Notes: a model not told the origin generated them from the letters alone. A stretch of 64,000 nt of DNA from Drosophila miranda (GCF_003369915.1 NW_022881603.1:16258515-16322514), one strand, 5' to 3'; positions 13,661 to 28,121 are shown, counted from the stretch's first letter. Numbers and translations: made by a program.

Positions 13661-14782
13661 TATACCCGATACTCAAAATGAGTATTGGGGTATATTAGAT
13701 TTGTGGTAAAAGTGGATGTGTGTAACGTCCAGAAGGAATCGTTTCCGACCCCATAAAGTATATATATGCTTGATCAGCAGCAATAGCCGAGTCGATTGAG
13801 CCCTGTCTGTCTGTCCGTCCGTCCGTCCGTCCGTCTGTCCGTCTGTCCGTCTGTCCGTCCCCTTCAGCGCCCAGTGCTCAAAGACTATAAGAGCTAGAGC
13901 AACGATGTTTTGGATCCAGACTTCTGTGATATGTCACTGCTACAAAAATATTTCAAAACTTCGCCTTGCCCACTTCGGCCCCCACAAAGGACGAAAATCG
14001 GTGGCATCCACAATTTTAAAGATATGAGAACACCAAAAACGTAGAATTGTAGAGAATGACCATATCTTTCAGACAGCGGAATCTGAATTGGATCGTATTG
14101 TTATTATAGCCAGCATCAAGAAAACAATTTCATTTTTTCTCGCCCTGTCTCTCTCTAACACACACGTAGCATAGGCGGCTTTGCTTAGAGTAAAACATTA
14201 GCGCCTAGATCTCAGAGACTACAAAAGCTAGAGCAACCAAATTTGGTATCCACACTCCTAATATATCGGACCTTGACCGTTTCGTGTCCAAATTTCGCCA
14301 CACCCCCTTCCGCCCCCGCAAAGGACGAAAATCTGGGGCATCCACAAATCTCAGAGACTATTAAGGCTAGAGTAACCAAATTTGGGATCCGCACTTCTGT
14401 TAGATCTCACTATAAAACGTATATCTCAGAATTTCGCCCCACCCCCTTCCGCCCCCACAAAGGACGAAAATCTGTTGCATCCACAATATTGCACATTCGA
14501 GAAAACTAAAAACGCAGAATCATAGATAACGACCATATCTATCAGATTGCGGAATCCGGTTTAGATCAGATAATTTTTATAGCCAAAAGGAACAAATCAA
14601 TTTGCAGTGGCTACGCAGCGCCCGACGTCACGCCCAGACTGATTTTCTGTCTCTCTCGCACGCACTCTTTGTCGTGTCGTTTAATATTAGCGGCGTCTGC
14701 CGGAGGAGAGCCATACTGACTTAGTATCGGGTATAACTGTAGAGTTGCGGTGTCCACAGCAACTCACAACGTTCCCCCTCGT
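13661..14782 (+). mobile_element. ISY unit, full length, type 1
   Basis: 1122 bp; TTGCCCACTTCGGCC marker shared with units at 2705, 8509 and 30515. Confidence 0.87.
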
Positions 14783-15937
14783 TATACCCGATACTCAAAA
14801 TGAGTATTGGGGTATTTTAGATTTGTGGTAAAAGTGGATGTGTGTAACGTCCAGAAGGAATCGTTTCCGACCCCATAAAGTATATATATTCTTGATCAGC
14901 ATCAATAGCCGAGTCGATTGATTCAGCAATCTGATAGATATGGTCGTTATCTATGATTCTGCGTTTTTAGTTTTCTCGAATGTGCAATATTGTGGATGCA
15001 ACAGATTTTCGTCCTTTGTGGGGCGGAAGGGGGTGGGATCTAACAGAAGTGCGGATACCAAATTTGGTTGCTCTGGCTTTTATAGGTTCTGAGATCCTTG
15101 AACACATCTTTTGCAATTGGCAAAACAGACCATGAAACCTGTGTGTTAGAGAGAGACAGAGCGAGAAAGAATGAAATTGTTTTCTTGATTGTGGCTATAA
15201 TAATTATACGATCTGGTTGAGATTTTACACTCTAGAACGTATAGTCATCCTCCATTCTGCGTTTTTGGTTTTATCGTATCTTTAAAAATGGATATGCCAC
15301 AGATTTTCGTCCTTTGTGGGGGCGGAAGTGGGCGGGCAAAGTTTTGAAATATTTTTGTAGCAGTGACATATCACAGAAGTCTGGATCCAAAACATCGTTG
15401 CTCTAGCACACACCTGTGATATCGGACCTTGACCGTTTCGTGTCCAAATTTCGCCACACCCCCTTCCGCCCCCGCAAAGGACGAAAATCTGGGGCATCCA
15501 CAAATCTCAGAGACTATTAAGGCTAGAGTAACCAAATTTGGGATCCGCACTTCTGTTAGATCTCACTATAAAACGTATATCTCAGAATATCGCCCCACCC
15601 CTTCCGCCCTCACATAGGACGCAAATCTGTTGCATCCACAATATTGCAGATTCGAGAAAACTAAAAACGCAGAATCATAGATAACGACCATATCTATCTG
15701 ATTGCTGAATCTGGATCAGATCGGATCATTTTTGTAGCCATAAGCAAGAAATCAATTTGCAGTGGCTACGCAGCGCCCGACGTCACGCACAGACTGATTT
15801 TCTGTCTCCCTCGCACGCACTCTTTGTCGTGTCGTTTAATATTAGCGGCGTCTGCCGGAGGAGAGCCATACTGACTTAGTATTGGGTATAACTGTAGAGT
15901 TGCGGTGTCCACAGCAACTCACAACGTTCCCCCTCGT
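14783..15937 (+). mobile_element. ISY unit with an inverted internal segment
   Basis: 1155 bp. After GAGTCGATTG the (CTGT/CCGT)n tract is missing and the body runs in reverse complement from 14921 to 15409, then resumes forward at ACACACCTGTGATATCGG. The unit at 31470 has the same breakpoints. Confidence 0.88.
14921..15409 (-). repeat. Inverted ISY internal segment, copy 1
   Basis: Reads as the minus-strand version of a short type 2 body (from GCTAGAGCAACGATG to the AATCATAGATAACGACC region). Together with flanking forward units it forms an interrupted inverted repeat. Confidence 0.88.
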
Positions 15938-17058
15938 TATACCCGATACTCAAAATGAGTATTGGGGTATATTAGATTTGTGGTAAAAGTGGATGTGTGT
16001 AACGTCCAGAAGGAATCGTTTCCGACCCCATAAAGTATATATATTCTTGATCAGCATCAATAGCCGAGTCGATTGAGCCCTGTCTGTCTGTCCGTCTGTC
16101 CGTCTGTCCGTCCGTCCGTCCGTCCGTCTGTCCGTCCCCTTCAGCGCCTAGTGCTCAAAGACTATAATAGCTAGAGCAACGATGTTTTGGATCCAGACTT
16201 CTGTGATATGTCACTGCTACAAAAATATTTCAAAACTTTGCCCCGCCCACTTCCGCCCCCACAAAGGACGAACATCTGTGGCATATCCATTTTTAAAGAT
16301 ACGATAAAACCAAAAACGCAGAATCGTAGAGGATGACTATATGTTCTAGAGTGTAAAATCTCAACCAGATCGTATAATTATTATAGCCACAATCAAGAAA
16401 ACAATTTCATCCTTTCTCGCTCTGTCTCTCTCTAACACACAGGTTTCATGGTCTGTTTTGCCAATTGCAAAAGATGAGTTCAAGGATCTCAGAACCTATA
16501 AGAGCCAGAGCAACCAAATTTGGTATCCACACACCTGTGATATCGGACCTTGACCGTTTCGTGTCCAAATTTCGCCACACCCCCTTCCGCCCCGCAAAGG
16601 ACGAAAATCTGGGGCATCCACAAATCTCAGAGACTATTAAGGCTAGAGTAACCAAATTTGGGATCCGCACTTCTGTTAGATCTCACTATAAAACGTATAT
16701 CTCAGAATATCGCCCCACCCCCTTCCGCCCCCACATAGGACGCAAATCTGTTGCATCCACAATATTGCAGATTCGAGAAAACTAAAAACGCAGAATCATA
16801 GATAACGACCATATCTATCAGATTGCGGAATCCGGTTTAGATCAGATAATTTTTATAGCCAAAAGGAACAAATCAATTTGCAGTGGCTACGCAGCGCCCG
16901 ACGTCACGCACAGACTGATTTTCTGTCTCTCTCGCACGCACTCTTTGTCGTGTCGTTCAATATTAGCGGCGTCTGCCGGAGGAGAGCCATACTGACTAAG
17001 TATCGGGTATAACTGTAGAGTTGCGGTGTCCGCAGCAACTCACAACGTTCCCCCTCGT
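15938..17058 (+). mobile_element. ISY unit, full-length type 2
   Basis: 1121 bp; close to the unit at 10125 (offset 5813), part of a second-level repeat of about 5.8 kb. Confidence 0.87.
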
Positions 17059-18350
17059 TATACCCGATACTCAAAATGAGTATTGGGGTATATTAGATTT
17101 GTGGTAAAAGTGGATGTGTGTAACGTCCAGAAGGAATCGTTTCCGACCCCATAAAGTATATATATTCTTGATAAGCATCAATAGCCGAGTCGATTGAGCC
17201 CTGTCTGTCTGTCCGTCTGTCCGTCCGTCCGTCTGTCCGTCTGTCCGTCCGTCCGTCTGTCCGTCTGTCCGTCCCCTTCAGCGCCTAGTGCTCAAAGACT
17301 ATAAGAGCTAGAGCAACGATGTTTTGGATCCAGACTTCTGTGATATGACACTGCTACAAAAATCTTTCAAAACTTCGCCCCGCCCACTTCCGCCCCACAA
17401 AGGACGAAAGTCTGTGGCATCCACAATTTTAAAGATATGAGAAAACCAAAAACGCAGAATTGTAGAGAATGACCATATCTTAAAGACTGCGGAATCTGAA
17501 TTGGATCGTATTATTATTATAGCCAGCATCAAGAAAACAATTTCATTTTTTCTCGCCCTGTCTCTCTCTAACACACACGTAGCATAGCCGGCTTTGCTTA
17601 GAGTAAAACATTAGCGCCTAGATCTCAGAGACTATAAAAGCTAGAGCAACCAAATTTGGTATCCACACTCCTAATATATCGGACCGAGACGAGTTTGTTT
17701 CAAAATTTCGCCACACCCCTTTCCGCCCCACAAAGGACGAAAATCTGGGGATATTCAAAAATCTCAGAGACTATTAAAGCTAGAGTAACCAAATTTGGTA
17801 TCCGCACTCCTGTTAGATCTCACTTTAAAACGTATATTTCAAAATTTCGCCCCACCTCTTTCCGCCCCACAAAGGACGAAAATCTGTTGCATCCACAATA
17901 TTGAGGATACGAGAAAATCTCAGAGACTATTAAAGCTAGAGTAACCAAATTTGGTATCCGCACTCCTGTTAGATCTCACTTTAAAACGTATATCTTAAAA
18001 TTTCGCCCCACCTCTTTCCGCCCCCACAAAGGACGAAAATCTGTTGCATCCACAATATTGAGGATACGAGAAAACTAAAAACGCAGAATCATAGATAATG
18101 ATCATATCTATCAGATTGCTGAATCTGGATCAGATCAGATCATTTTTATAGCCAAAAGGATCAAATCAATTTGCACTGGCTACGCAGCGCCCGACGTCAC
18201 GCTCAGACTGATTTTCTGTCTCTCTCGCACGCACTCTTTGTCGTGTCGTTTAATATTAGCGGCGTCTGCCGGAGGAGAGCCCTACTGACTTAGAATCGGG
18301 TATAACTGTAGAGTTGCGGTGTCCACAGCAACTCACAACGTTCCCCTCGT
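17059..18350 (+). mobile_element. ISY unit, type 1, with 156-bp internal duplication
   Basis: 1292 bp; duplication copies start at about 17758 and 17914, as in the units at 11255 and 28122. Confidence 0.87.
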
Positions 18351-19876
18351 TATACCCGATACTCAAAATGAGTATTGGGGTATATTAGATTTGTGGTAAA
18401 AGTGGATGTGTGTAACGTCCAGAAGGAATCGTTTCCGACCCCATAAAGTATATATATGCTTGATCAGCAGCAATAGCCGAGTCGATTGAGCCCTGTCTGT
18501 CTGTCCGTCCGTCCGTCTGTCCGTCTGTCCGTCTGTCCGTCCCCTTCAGCGCCTAGTGCTCAAAGACTATAAGAGCTAGAGCAACGATGTTTTGGACCAG
18601 ACTTCTGTGATATGTCACTGCTACAAAAATATTTCAAAACTTCGCACCGCCCACTTCCGCCCCCACAAAGGACGAAAAGCTGTGGCATCCACAATTTTAA
18701 AGATATGAGAAAACCAAAAACGTAGAATTGTAGAGAATAACCATATCTTTAAGACAGCGGAATCTGAATTGGATCGTATTGTTATTATAGCCAGCATCAA
18801 GAAAACAATTTCATTTTTTCTCGCCCTGTCTCTCTCTAACACACACGTAGCATAGGCGGCTTTGCTTAGAGTAAAACATTAGCGCCTAGATCTCAGAGAC
18901 TACAAAAGCTAGAGCAACCAAATTTGGTATCCACACTCCTAATATATCGGACCTTGACCGTTTCGTGTCCAAATTTCGCCACACCCCCTTCCGCCCCGCA
19001 AAGGACGAAAACCTGGGGCATCCACAAATCTCAGAGACTATTAAGGCTAGAGTAACCAAATTTGGGATCCGCACTTCTGTTAGATCTCACTATAAAACGT
19101 ATATCTCAGAATATCGCCCCACCCCTTCCGCCCTCACATAGGACGCAAATCTGTTGCATCCACAATATTGCAGATTCGAGAAAACTAAAAACGCAGAATC
19201 ATAGATAACGACCATATCTATCTGATTGCTGAATCTGGATCAGATCGGATCATTTTTGTAGCCATAAGCAAGAAATCAATTTGCACTGGCTACGCAGCGC
19301 CCGACGTCACGCACAGACTGATTTTCTGTCTCCCTCGCACGCACTCTTTGTCGTGTCGTTCAATATTAGCGGCGTCTGCCGGAGGAGAGCCATACTGACT
19401 AAGTATCGTCCGCAAAGGACGAAAATCTGGGGATATTCAAAAATCTCAGAGACTATTAAGGCTAGAGTAACCAAATTTGGTATCCGCACTCCTGCTAGAT
19501 CTTACTATTAAACGTGTATCTCAAAATTTCGCCCCACCCCCTTCCGCCCCCACAAAGGACGAAAATCTGTTGCATCCACAATATTGAGGATACGAGAAAA
19601 CTAAAAACGCAGAATCATAGATAATGATCATATCTATCAGATTGCTGAATCTGGATCAGATCAGATCATTTTTATAGCCAAAAGGAACAAATCAATTTGC
19701 AGTGGCTACGCAGCGCCCGACGTCACGCACAGACTGATTTTCTGTCTCTCTCGCACGCACTCTTTGTCGTGTCGTTCAATATTAGCGGCGTCTGCCGGAG
19801 GAGAGCCATACTGACTTAGTATCGGGTATAACTGTAGAGTTGCGGTGTCCGCAGCAACTCACAACGTTCCCCTCGT
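18351..19876 (+). mobile_element. ISY unit, extended 1.5-kb form
   Basis: 1526 bp. The 3' end breaks at AAGTATCG (about 19408) and joins directly to a CCGCAAAGGACG module of another unit, so a complete 3' body follows a truncated one. The same junction recurs at about 20954, 22390 and 33740. Confidence 0.86.
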
Positions 19877-21423
19877 TATACCCGATACTCAAAATGAGTA
19901 TTGGGGTATATTAGATTTGTGGTAAAAGTGGATGTGTGTAACGTCCAGAAGGAATCGTTTCCGACCCCATAAAGTATATATATTCTTGATAAGCATCAAT
20001 AGCCGAGTCGATTGATCCCTGTCTGTCTGTCCGTCTGTCCGTCCGTCCGTCTGTCCGTCTGTCCGTCCGTCCGTCTGTCCGTCCCCTTCAGCGCCTAGTG
20101 CTCAAAGACTATAAGAGCTAGAGCAACGATGTTTTGGATCCAGACTTCTGTGATATGTCACTGCTACAAAAATCTTTCAAAACTTCGCCCCGCCCACTTC
20201 CGCCCCCACAAAGGACGAAAGTCTGTGGCATCCACAATTTTAAAGATATGAGAAAACCAAAAACGTAGAATTGTAGAGAATTACCATATCTTTAAAACTG
20301 CGGAATCTGAATTGTATCGTATTATTATTATAGCCAGCACAAAGAAAACAATTTCATTTTTTCTCGCCCTGTCTCTCTCTAACACACACGTAGCATAGCC
20401 GGCTTTGCTTAGAGTAAAACATTAGCGCCTAGATCTCAGAGACTATAAAAGCTAGAGTAACCAAATTTGTTATCCACACTCCTAATATATCGGACCGAGA
20501 CGAGTTTGTTTCAAAATTTCGCCACACCCCCTTCCGCCCCCACAAAGGACGAAAATCTGGGGATACTCAAAAATCTCAGAGACTATTAAAGCTAGAGTAA
20601 CCAAATTTGGTATCCGCACTCCTGTTAGATCTCACTTTAAAACGTATATCTCAAAATTTCGCCCCACCCCCTTCCGCCCCCACAAAGGACGAAAATCTGT
20701 TGCATCCACAATATTGAGGATACGAGAAAACTAAAAACGCAGAATCATAGATAATGATCATATCTATCAGATTGCTGAATCTGGATCAGATCAGATCATT
20801 TTTATAGCCAAAAGGAACAAATCAATTTGCACTGGCTACGCAGCGCCCGACGTCACGCACAGACTGATTTTCTGTCTCTCTCGCACGCACTCTTTGTCGT
20901 GTCGTTCAATATTAGCGGCGTCTGCCGGAGGAGAGCCATACTGACTAAGTATCGTCCGCAAAGGACGAAAATCTGGGGATATTCAAAAATCTCAGAGACT
21001 ATTAAGGCTAGAGTAACCAAATTTGGTATCCGCACTCCTGCTAGATCTTACTATTAAACGTATATCTCAAAATTTCACCCCACCCCCTTCCGCCCACACA
21101 AAGGACGAAAATCTGTTGCATTCACAATATTGAGGATACGAGAAAACCAAAAACGCATAATCATAGATAATGACCATATCTATCAGATTGCTGAATCTGG
21201 ATCAGATCAGATCATTTTTATAGCCAATAGGAACAAATCAATTTGCAGTGGCTACGCAGCGCCCGACGTCACGCTCAGACTGATTTTCTGTCTCTCTCGC
21301 ACGCACTCTTTGTCGTGTCGTTTAATATTAGCGGCGTCTGCCGGAGGAGAGCCCTACTGACTTAGAATCGGGTATAACTGTAGAGTTGCGGTGTCCGCAG
21401 CAACTCACAACGTTCCCCCTCGT
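19877..21423 (+). mobile_element. ISY unit, extended 1.5-kb form
   Basis: 1547 bp with the fused junction at about 20954; together with the neighbours it forms a local run of 1.4-1.5 kb units. Confidence 0.86.
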
Positions 21424-22849
21424 TATACCCGATACTCAAAATGAGTATTGGGGTATATTAGATTTGTGGTAAAAGTGGATGTGTGTAACGTCCAGAAGGA
21501 ATCGTTTCCGACCCCATAAAGTATATATATGCTTGATCAGCAGCAATAGCCGAGTCGATTGAGCCCTGTCTGTCTGTCCGTCCGTCCGTCCGTCCGTCTG
21601 TCCGTCTGTCCGTCCCCTTCAGCGCCCAGTGCTCAAAGACTATAAGAGCTAGAGCAACGATGTTTTGGATCCAGACTTCTGTGATATGTCATTGCTACAA
21701 AAATATTTCAAAACTTCGCCTTGCCCACTTCCGCCCCCACAAAGGACGAAAGCGGTGGCATCCACAATTTTAAAGATATGAGAAAACCAAAAACGTAGAA
21801 TTGTTGAGAATGACCATATCTTTAAGACTGCGGAATCTGAATTGGATCGTATTGTTATTATAGCCACAATCAAGAAAACAATTTCATTCTTTCTCGCTCT
21901 GTCTCTCTCTAACACACAGGTTTCATGGTCTGTTTTGCCAATTGCAAAAGATGAGTTCAAGGATCTCAGAACCTATAAGAGCCAGAGCAACCAAATTTGG
22001 TATCCACACACCTGTGATATCGGACCTTGACCGTTTCGTGTCCAAATTTCGCCACACCCCTGTTAGATCTCACTATAAAACGTATATCTCAGAATATCGC
22101 CCCACCCCTTCCGCCCTCACATAGGACGCAAATCTGTTGCATCCACAATATTGCAGATTCGAGAAAACTAAAAACGCAGAATCATAGATAACGACCATAT
22201 CTATCTGATTGCTGAATCTGGATCAGATCGGATCATTTTTGTAGCCATAAGCAAGAAATCAATTTGCACTGGCTACGCAGCGCCCGACGTCACGCACAGA
22301 CTGATTTTCTGTCTCCTCGCACGCACTCTTTGTCGTGTCGTTCAATATTAGCGGCGTCTGCCGGAGGAGAGCCATACTGACTAAGTATCGTCCGCAAAGG
22401 ACGAAAATCTGGGGATATTCAAAAATCTCAGAGACTATTAAGGCTAGAGTAACCAAATTTGGTATCCGCACTCCTGCTAGATCTTACTATTAAACGTGTA
22501 TCTCAAAATTTCGCCCACCCCTTCGCCCCACAAAGACGAAAATCTGTTGCATCCACAAAATCGAGAAAACTAAAAACGCAGAATCATAGATACATAGATC
22601 AATATCTATCAGATTGCTGAATCTGGATCAGATCAGATCATTTTTATAGCCAAAAGGAACAAATCAATTTGCAGTGGCTACGCAGCGCCCGACGTCACGC
22701 ACAGACTGATTTTCTGTCTCTCTCGCACGCACTCTTTGTCGTGTCGTTTAATATTAGCGGCGTCTGCCGGAGGAGAGCCATACTGACTTAGTATCGGGTA
22801 TAACTGTAGAGTTGCGGTGTCCGCAGCAACTCACAACGTTCCCCCTCGT
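21424..22849 (+). mobile_element. ISY unit, type 1/type 2 chimera, extended form
   Basis: 1426 bp. The 5' part is type 1 up to ATAGCCA (about 21865), then type 2 (CAATCAAGAAAAC...TTTCATGG). A deletion near 22058 and the fused junction at about 22390 follow. Small losses around 22510-22565 reduce similarity. Confidence 0.84.
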
Positions 22850-23973
22850 TATACCCGATACTCAAAATGAGTATTGGGGTATATTAGATTTGTGGTAAAA
22901 GTGGATGTGTGTAACGTCCAGAAGGAATCGTTTCCGACCCATAAAGTATATATATTCTTGATAAGCATCAATAGCCGAGTCGATTGAGCCCTGTCTGTCT
23001 GTCCGTCTGTCCGTCCGTCCGTCTGTCCGTCTGTCCGTCCGTCCGTCTGTCCGTCCCCTTCAGCGCCTAGTGCTCAAAGACTATAAGAGCTAGAGCAACG
23101 ATGTTTTGGATCCAGACTTCTGTGATATGTCACTGCTACAAAAATCTTTCAAAACTTCGCCCGCCCACTTCCGCCCCACAAAGGACGAAAGTCTGTGGCA
23201 TCCACAATTTTAAAGATATGAGAAAACCAAAAACGTAGAATTGTAGAGAATTACCATATCTTTAAAACTGCGGAATCTGAATTGTATCGTATTATTATTA
23301 TAGCCAGCACAAAGAAAACAATTTCATTTTTTCTCGCCCTGTCTCTCTCTAACACACACGTAGCATAGCCGGCTTTGCTTAGAGTAAAACATTAGCGCCT
23401 AGATCTCAGAGACTATAAAAGCTAGAGCAACCAAATTTGTTATCCACCCTCCTAATATATCGGACCGAGACGAGTTTGTTTCAAAATTTCGCCACACCCC
23501 CTTCCGCCCCCACAAAGGACGAAAATCTGGGGATACTCAAAAATCTCAGAGACTATTAAGCTAGAGTAACCAAATTTGGTATCCGCACTCCTGTTAGATC
23601 TCACTTTAAAACGTATATCTCAAATTTCGCCCCACCCCCTTCCGCCCCACAAAGGACGAAAATCTGTTGCATCCACAATATTGAGGATACGAGAAAACTA
23701 AAAACGCAGAATCATAGATAATGACCATATCTATCAGATTGCTGAATCTGGATCAGATCAGATCATTTTTATAGCCAAAAGGAACAAATCAATTTGCACT
23801 GGCTACGCAGCGCCCGACGTCACGCTCAGACTGATTTTCTGTCTCTCTCGCACGCACTCTTTGTCGTGTCGTTTAATATTAGCGGCGTCTGCCGGAGGAG
23901 AGCCATACTGACTTAGTATCGGGTATAACTGTAGAGTTGCGGTGTCCACAGCAACTCACAACGTTCCCCTCGT
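22850..23973 (+). mobile_element. ISY unit, full length, type 1
   Basis: 1124 bp with several one-base losses in homopolymer runs relative to sister units. Confidence 0.85.
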
Positions 23974-24901
23974 TATACCCGATACTCAAAATGAGTATTG
24001 GGGTATATTAGATTTGTGGTAAAAGTGATGTGTGTAACGTCCAGAAGGAATCGTTTCCGACCCATAAAGTATATATATTCTTGATCAGCATCAATAGCCG
24101 AGTCGATTGAGCCTGTCTGTCTGTCCGTCGTCCGTCCGTCCGTCGTCCGTCTGTCCGTCCCTTCAGCGCCTAGTGCTCAAAGACTATAAAGCTAGAGCAA
24201 CGATGTTTTGGATCCAGACTTCTGTGATATGTCATGCTACAAAAATATTTCAAAACTTGCCGCCCACTTCCGCCCCACAAAGGACGAAATCGTGGCATCC
24301 AATTTTAAAGATATGAAAAACCAAAAACGAGAATGTAGAGATGACATATTTTAGATGCGAATCTAAGATCGTATTTATTATAGCCACATCAAGAAAACAA
24401 TTTCATTTTTCTCGCTCTGTCTCTCTCTAACACACAGTTCATGGTCTGTTTGCAATTGCAAAAGATTCAAGATCTCAGAACTATAAAAGCAGAGCAACCA
24501 AATTTGGTATCCGCACTTCTGTTAGATCTCACTATAAAACGTATATCTCAGAATTCGCCCCACCCCCTTCCGCCCCACAAAGGACGAAAATCTGTTGCAT
24601 CCACAATATTGCACATTCGAGAAAACTAAAAACGCAGAATCATAGATAACGACCATATCTATCAGATTGCTGAATCTGGTCAGATCAGATCATTTTTATA
24701 GCCAAAAGGAACAAATCAATTTGCAGTGGCTACGCAGCGCCCGACGTCACGCTCAGACTGATTTTCTGTCTCTCTCGCACGCACTCTTTGTCGTGTCGTT
24801 TAATATTAGCGGCGTCTGCCGGAGGAGAGCCATACTGACTTAGTATCGGGTATAACTGTAGAGTTGCGGTGTCCGCAGCAACTCACAACGTTCCCCCTCG
24901 T
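23974..24901 (+). mobile_element. ISY unit, short type 2, many 1-base losses
   Basis: 928 bp. Between about 24025 and 24480 single bases are missing every 10-30 bp (for example GTGATGTGTG, GTCGTCCG, CATGCTACAAAAA). This density is not seen elsewhere and looks like consensus error rather than decay. Confidence 0.82.
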
Positions 24902-26016
24902 TATACCCGATACTCAAAATGAGTATTGGGGTATATTAGATTTGTGGTAAAAGTGGATGTGTGTAACGTCCAGAAGGAATCGTTTCCGACCCCATAAAGT
25001 ATATATATTCTTGATCAGCATCAATAGCCGAGTCGATTGAGCCCTGTCTGTCTGTCCGTCTGTCCGTCCGTCCGTCCGTCTGTCCGTCTGTCCGTCCCCT
25101 TCAGCGCCTAGTGCTCAAAGACTATAAGAGCTAGAGCAACGATGTTTTGGATCCAGACTTCTGTGATATGTCACTGCTACAAAAATATTTCAAAACTTCG
25201 CCCGCCCACTTCCGCCCCCACAAAGGACGAAATCTGTGGCATCCACAATTTTAAAGATATGAGAAAACCAAAAACGTAGAATTGTAGAGAATGACCATAT
25301 CTTTAAGACTGCGGAATCTGAATTGATCGTATTATTATTATAGCCACAATCAAGAAAACAATTTCATTCTTTCTCGCTCTGTCTCTCTCTAACACACAGG
25401 TTTCATGGTCTGTTTTGCCAATTGCAAAAGATGAGTTCAAGGATCTCAGAACCTATAAGAGCCAGAGCAACCAAATTTGGTATCCACACACCTGTGATAT
25501 CGGACCTTGACCGTTTCGTGTCCAAATTTCGCCACACCCCCTTCCGCCCCCGCAAAGGACGAAAATCTGGGGCATCCACAAATCTCAGAGACTATTAAGG
25601 CTAGAGTAACCAAATTTGGGATCCGCACTTCTGTTAGATCTCACTATAAAACGTATATCTCAGAATTTCGCCCCACCCCCTTCCGCCCCCACAAAGGACG
25701 AAAATCTGTTGCATCCACAATATTGCACATTCGAGAAAACTAAAAACGCAGAATCATAGATAACGACCATATCTATCAGATTGCTGAATCCGGTTTAGAT
25801 CAGATAATTTTTATAGCCAAAAGGAACAAATCAATTTGCAGTGGCTACGCAGCGCCCGACGTCACGCTCAGACTGATTTTCTGTCTCTCTCGCACGCACT
25901 CTTTGTCGTGTCGTTTAATATTAGCGGCGTCTGCCGGAGGAGAGCCATACTGACTTAGTATCGGGTATAACTGTAGAGTTGCGGTGTCCACAGCAACTCA
26001 CAACGTTCCCCCTCGT
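24902..26016 (+). mobile_element. ISY unit, type 1/type 2 chimera
   Basis: 1115 bp; type 1 up to about 25345, type 2 from CACAATCAAGAAAAC onward. Confidence 0.86.
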
Positions 26017-26991
26017 TATACCCGATACTCAAAATGAGTATTGGGGTATTTTAGATTTGTGGTAAAAGTGTATGTGTGTAACGTCCAGAAGGAATCGTTT
26101 CCGACCACATAAAGTATATATATTCTTGATCAGCATCAATAGCCGAGTCGATTGAGCCCTGTCTGTCTGTCCGTCTGTCCGTCCGTCCGTCCGTCCGTCT
26201 GTCCGTCCCCTTCAGCGCCTAGTGCTCAAAGACTATAATAGCTAGAGCAACGATGTTTTGGATCCAGACTTCTGTGATATGTCACTGCTACAAAAATATT
26301 TCAAAACTTTGCCCCGCCCACTTCCGCCCCCACAAAGGACGAACATCTGTGGCATATCCATTTTTAAAGATACGATAAAACCAAAAACGCAGAATCGTAG
26401 AGGATGACTATATGTTCTAGAGTGTAAAATCTCAACCAGATCGTATAATTATTATAGCCACAATCAAGAAAACAATTTCATTCTTTCTCGCTCTGTCTCT
26501 CTCTAACACACAGGTTTCATGGTCTGTTTTGCCAATTGCAAAAGATGTGTTCAAGGATCTCAGAACCTATAAAAGCCAGAGCAACCAAATTTGGTATCCG
26601 CACTTCTGTTAGATCTCACTATAAAACGTATATCTCAGAACTTCGCCCCACCCCCTTCCGCCCCCACAAAGGACGAAAATCTGTTGCATCCACAATATTG
26701 CACATTCGAGAAAACGAAAAACGCAGAATCATAGATAACGACTATATCTATCAGATTGCTGAATCCGGTTTAGATCAGATAATTTTTATAGCCAAAAGGA
26801 ACAAATCAATTTGCAGTGGCTACGCAGCGCCCGACGTCACGCTCAGACTGATTTTCTGTCTCTCTCGCACGCACTCTTTGTCGTGTCGTTTAATATTAGC
26901 GGCGTCTGCCGGAGGAGAGCCATACTGACTTAGTATTGGGTATAACTGTAGAGTTGCGGTGTCCACAGCAACTCACAACGTTCCCCCTCGT
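26017..26991 (+). mobile_element. ISY unit, short type 2; start of higher-order block beta
   Basis: 975 bp, counterpart of the unit at 9150, with both GTATTTTAG and AGTGTATG. Confidence 0.87.
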
Positions 26992-28121
26992 TATACCCGA
27001 TACTCAAAATGAGTATTGGGGTATATTAGATTTGTGGTAAAAGTGGATGTGTGTAACGTCCAGAAGGAATCGTTTCCGACTCCATAAAGTATATATATTC
27101 TTGATCAGCATCAATAGCCGAGTCGATTGAGCCCTGTCTGTCTGTCCGTCTGTCCGTCTGTCCGTCTGTCCGTCCGTCCGTCCGTCCGTCTGTCCGTCCC
27201 CTTCAGCGCCTAGTGCTCAAAGACTATAATAGCTAGAGCAACGATGTTTTGGATCCAGACTTCTGTGATATGTCACTGCTACAAAAATATTTCAAAACTT
27301 TGCCCCGCCCACTTCCGCCCCCACAAAGGACGAACATCTGTGGCATATCCATTTTTAAAGATACGATAAAACCAAAAACGCAGAATCGTAGAGGATGACT
27401 ATATGTTCTAGAGTGTAAAATCTCAACCAGATCGTATAATTATTATAGCCACAATCAAGAAAACAATTTCATTCTTTCTCGCTCTGTCTCTCTCTAACAC
27501 ACAGGTTTCATGGTCTGTTTTGCCAATTGCAAAAGATGAGTTCAAGGATCTCAGAACCTATAAGAGCCAGAGCAACCAAATTTGGTATCCACACACCTGT
27601 GATATCGGACCTTGACCGTTTCGTGTCCAAATTTCGCCACACCCCCTTCCGCCCCCGCAAAGGACGAAAATCTGGGGCATCCACAAATCTCAGAGACTAT
27701 TAAGGCTAGAGTAACCAAATTTGGGATCCGCACTTCTGTTAGATCTCACTATAAAACGTATATCTCAGAATATCGCCCCACCCCCTTCCGCCCACACATA
27801 GGACGCAAATCTGTTGCATCCACAATATTGCAGATTCGAGAAAACTAAAAACGCAGAATCATAGATAACGACCATATCTATCAGATTGCGGAATCCGGTT
27901 TAGATCAGATAATTTTTATAGCCAAAAGGAACAAATCAATTTGCAGTGGCTACGCAGCGCCCGACGTCACGCACAGACTGATTTTCTGTCTCTCTCGCAC
28001 GCACTCTTTGTCGTGTCGTTCAATATTAGCGGCGTCTGCCGGAGGAGAGCCATACTGACTAAGTATCGGGTATAACTGTAGAGTTGCGGTGTCCGCAGCA
28101 ACTCACAACGTTCCCCCTCGT
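26992..28121 (+). mobile_element. ISY unit, full-length type 2
   Basis: 1130 bp, counterpart of the unit at 10125. Confidence 0.87.
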
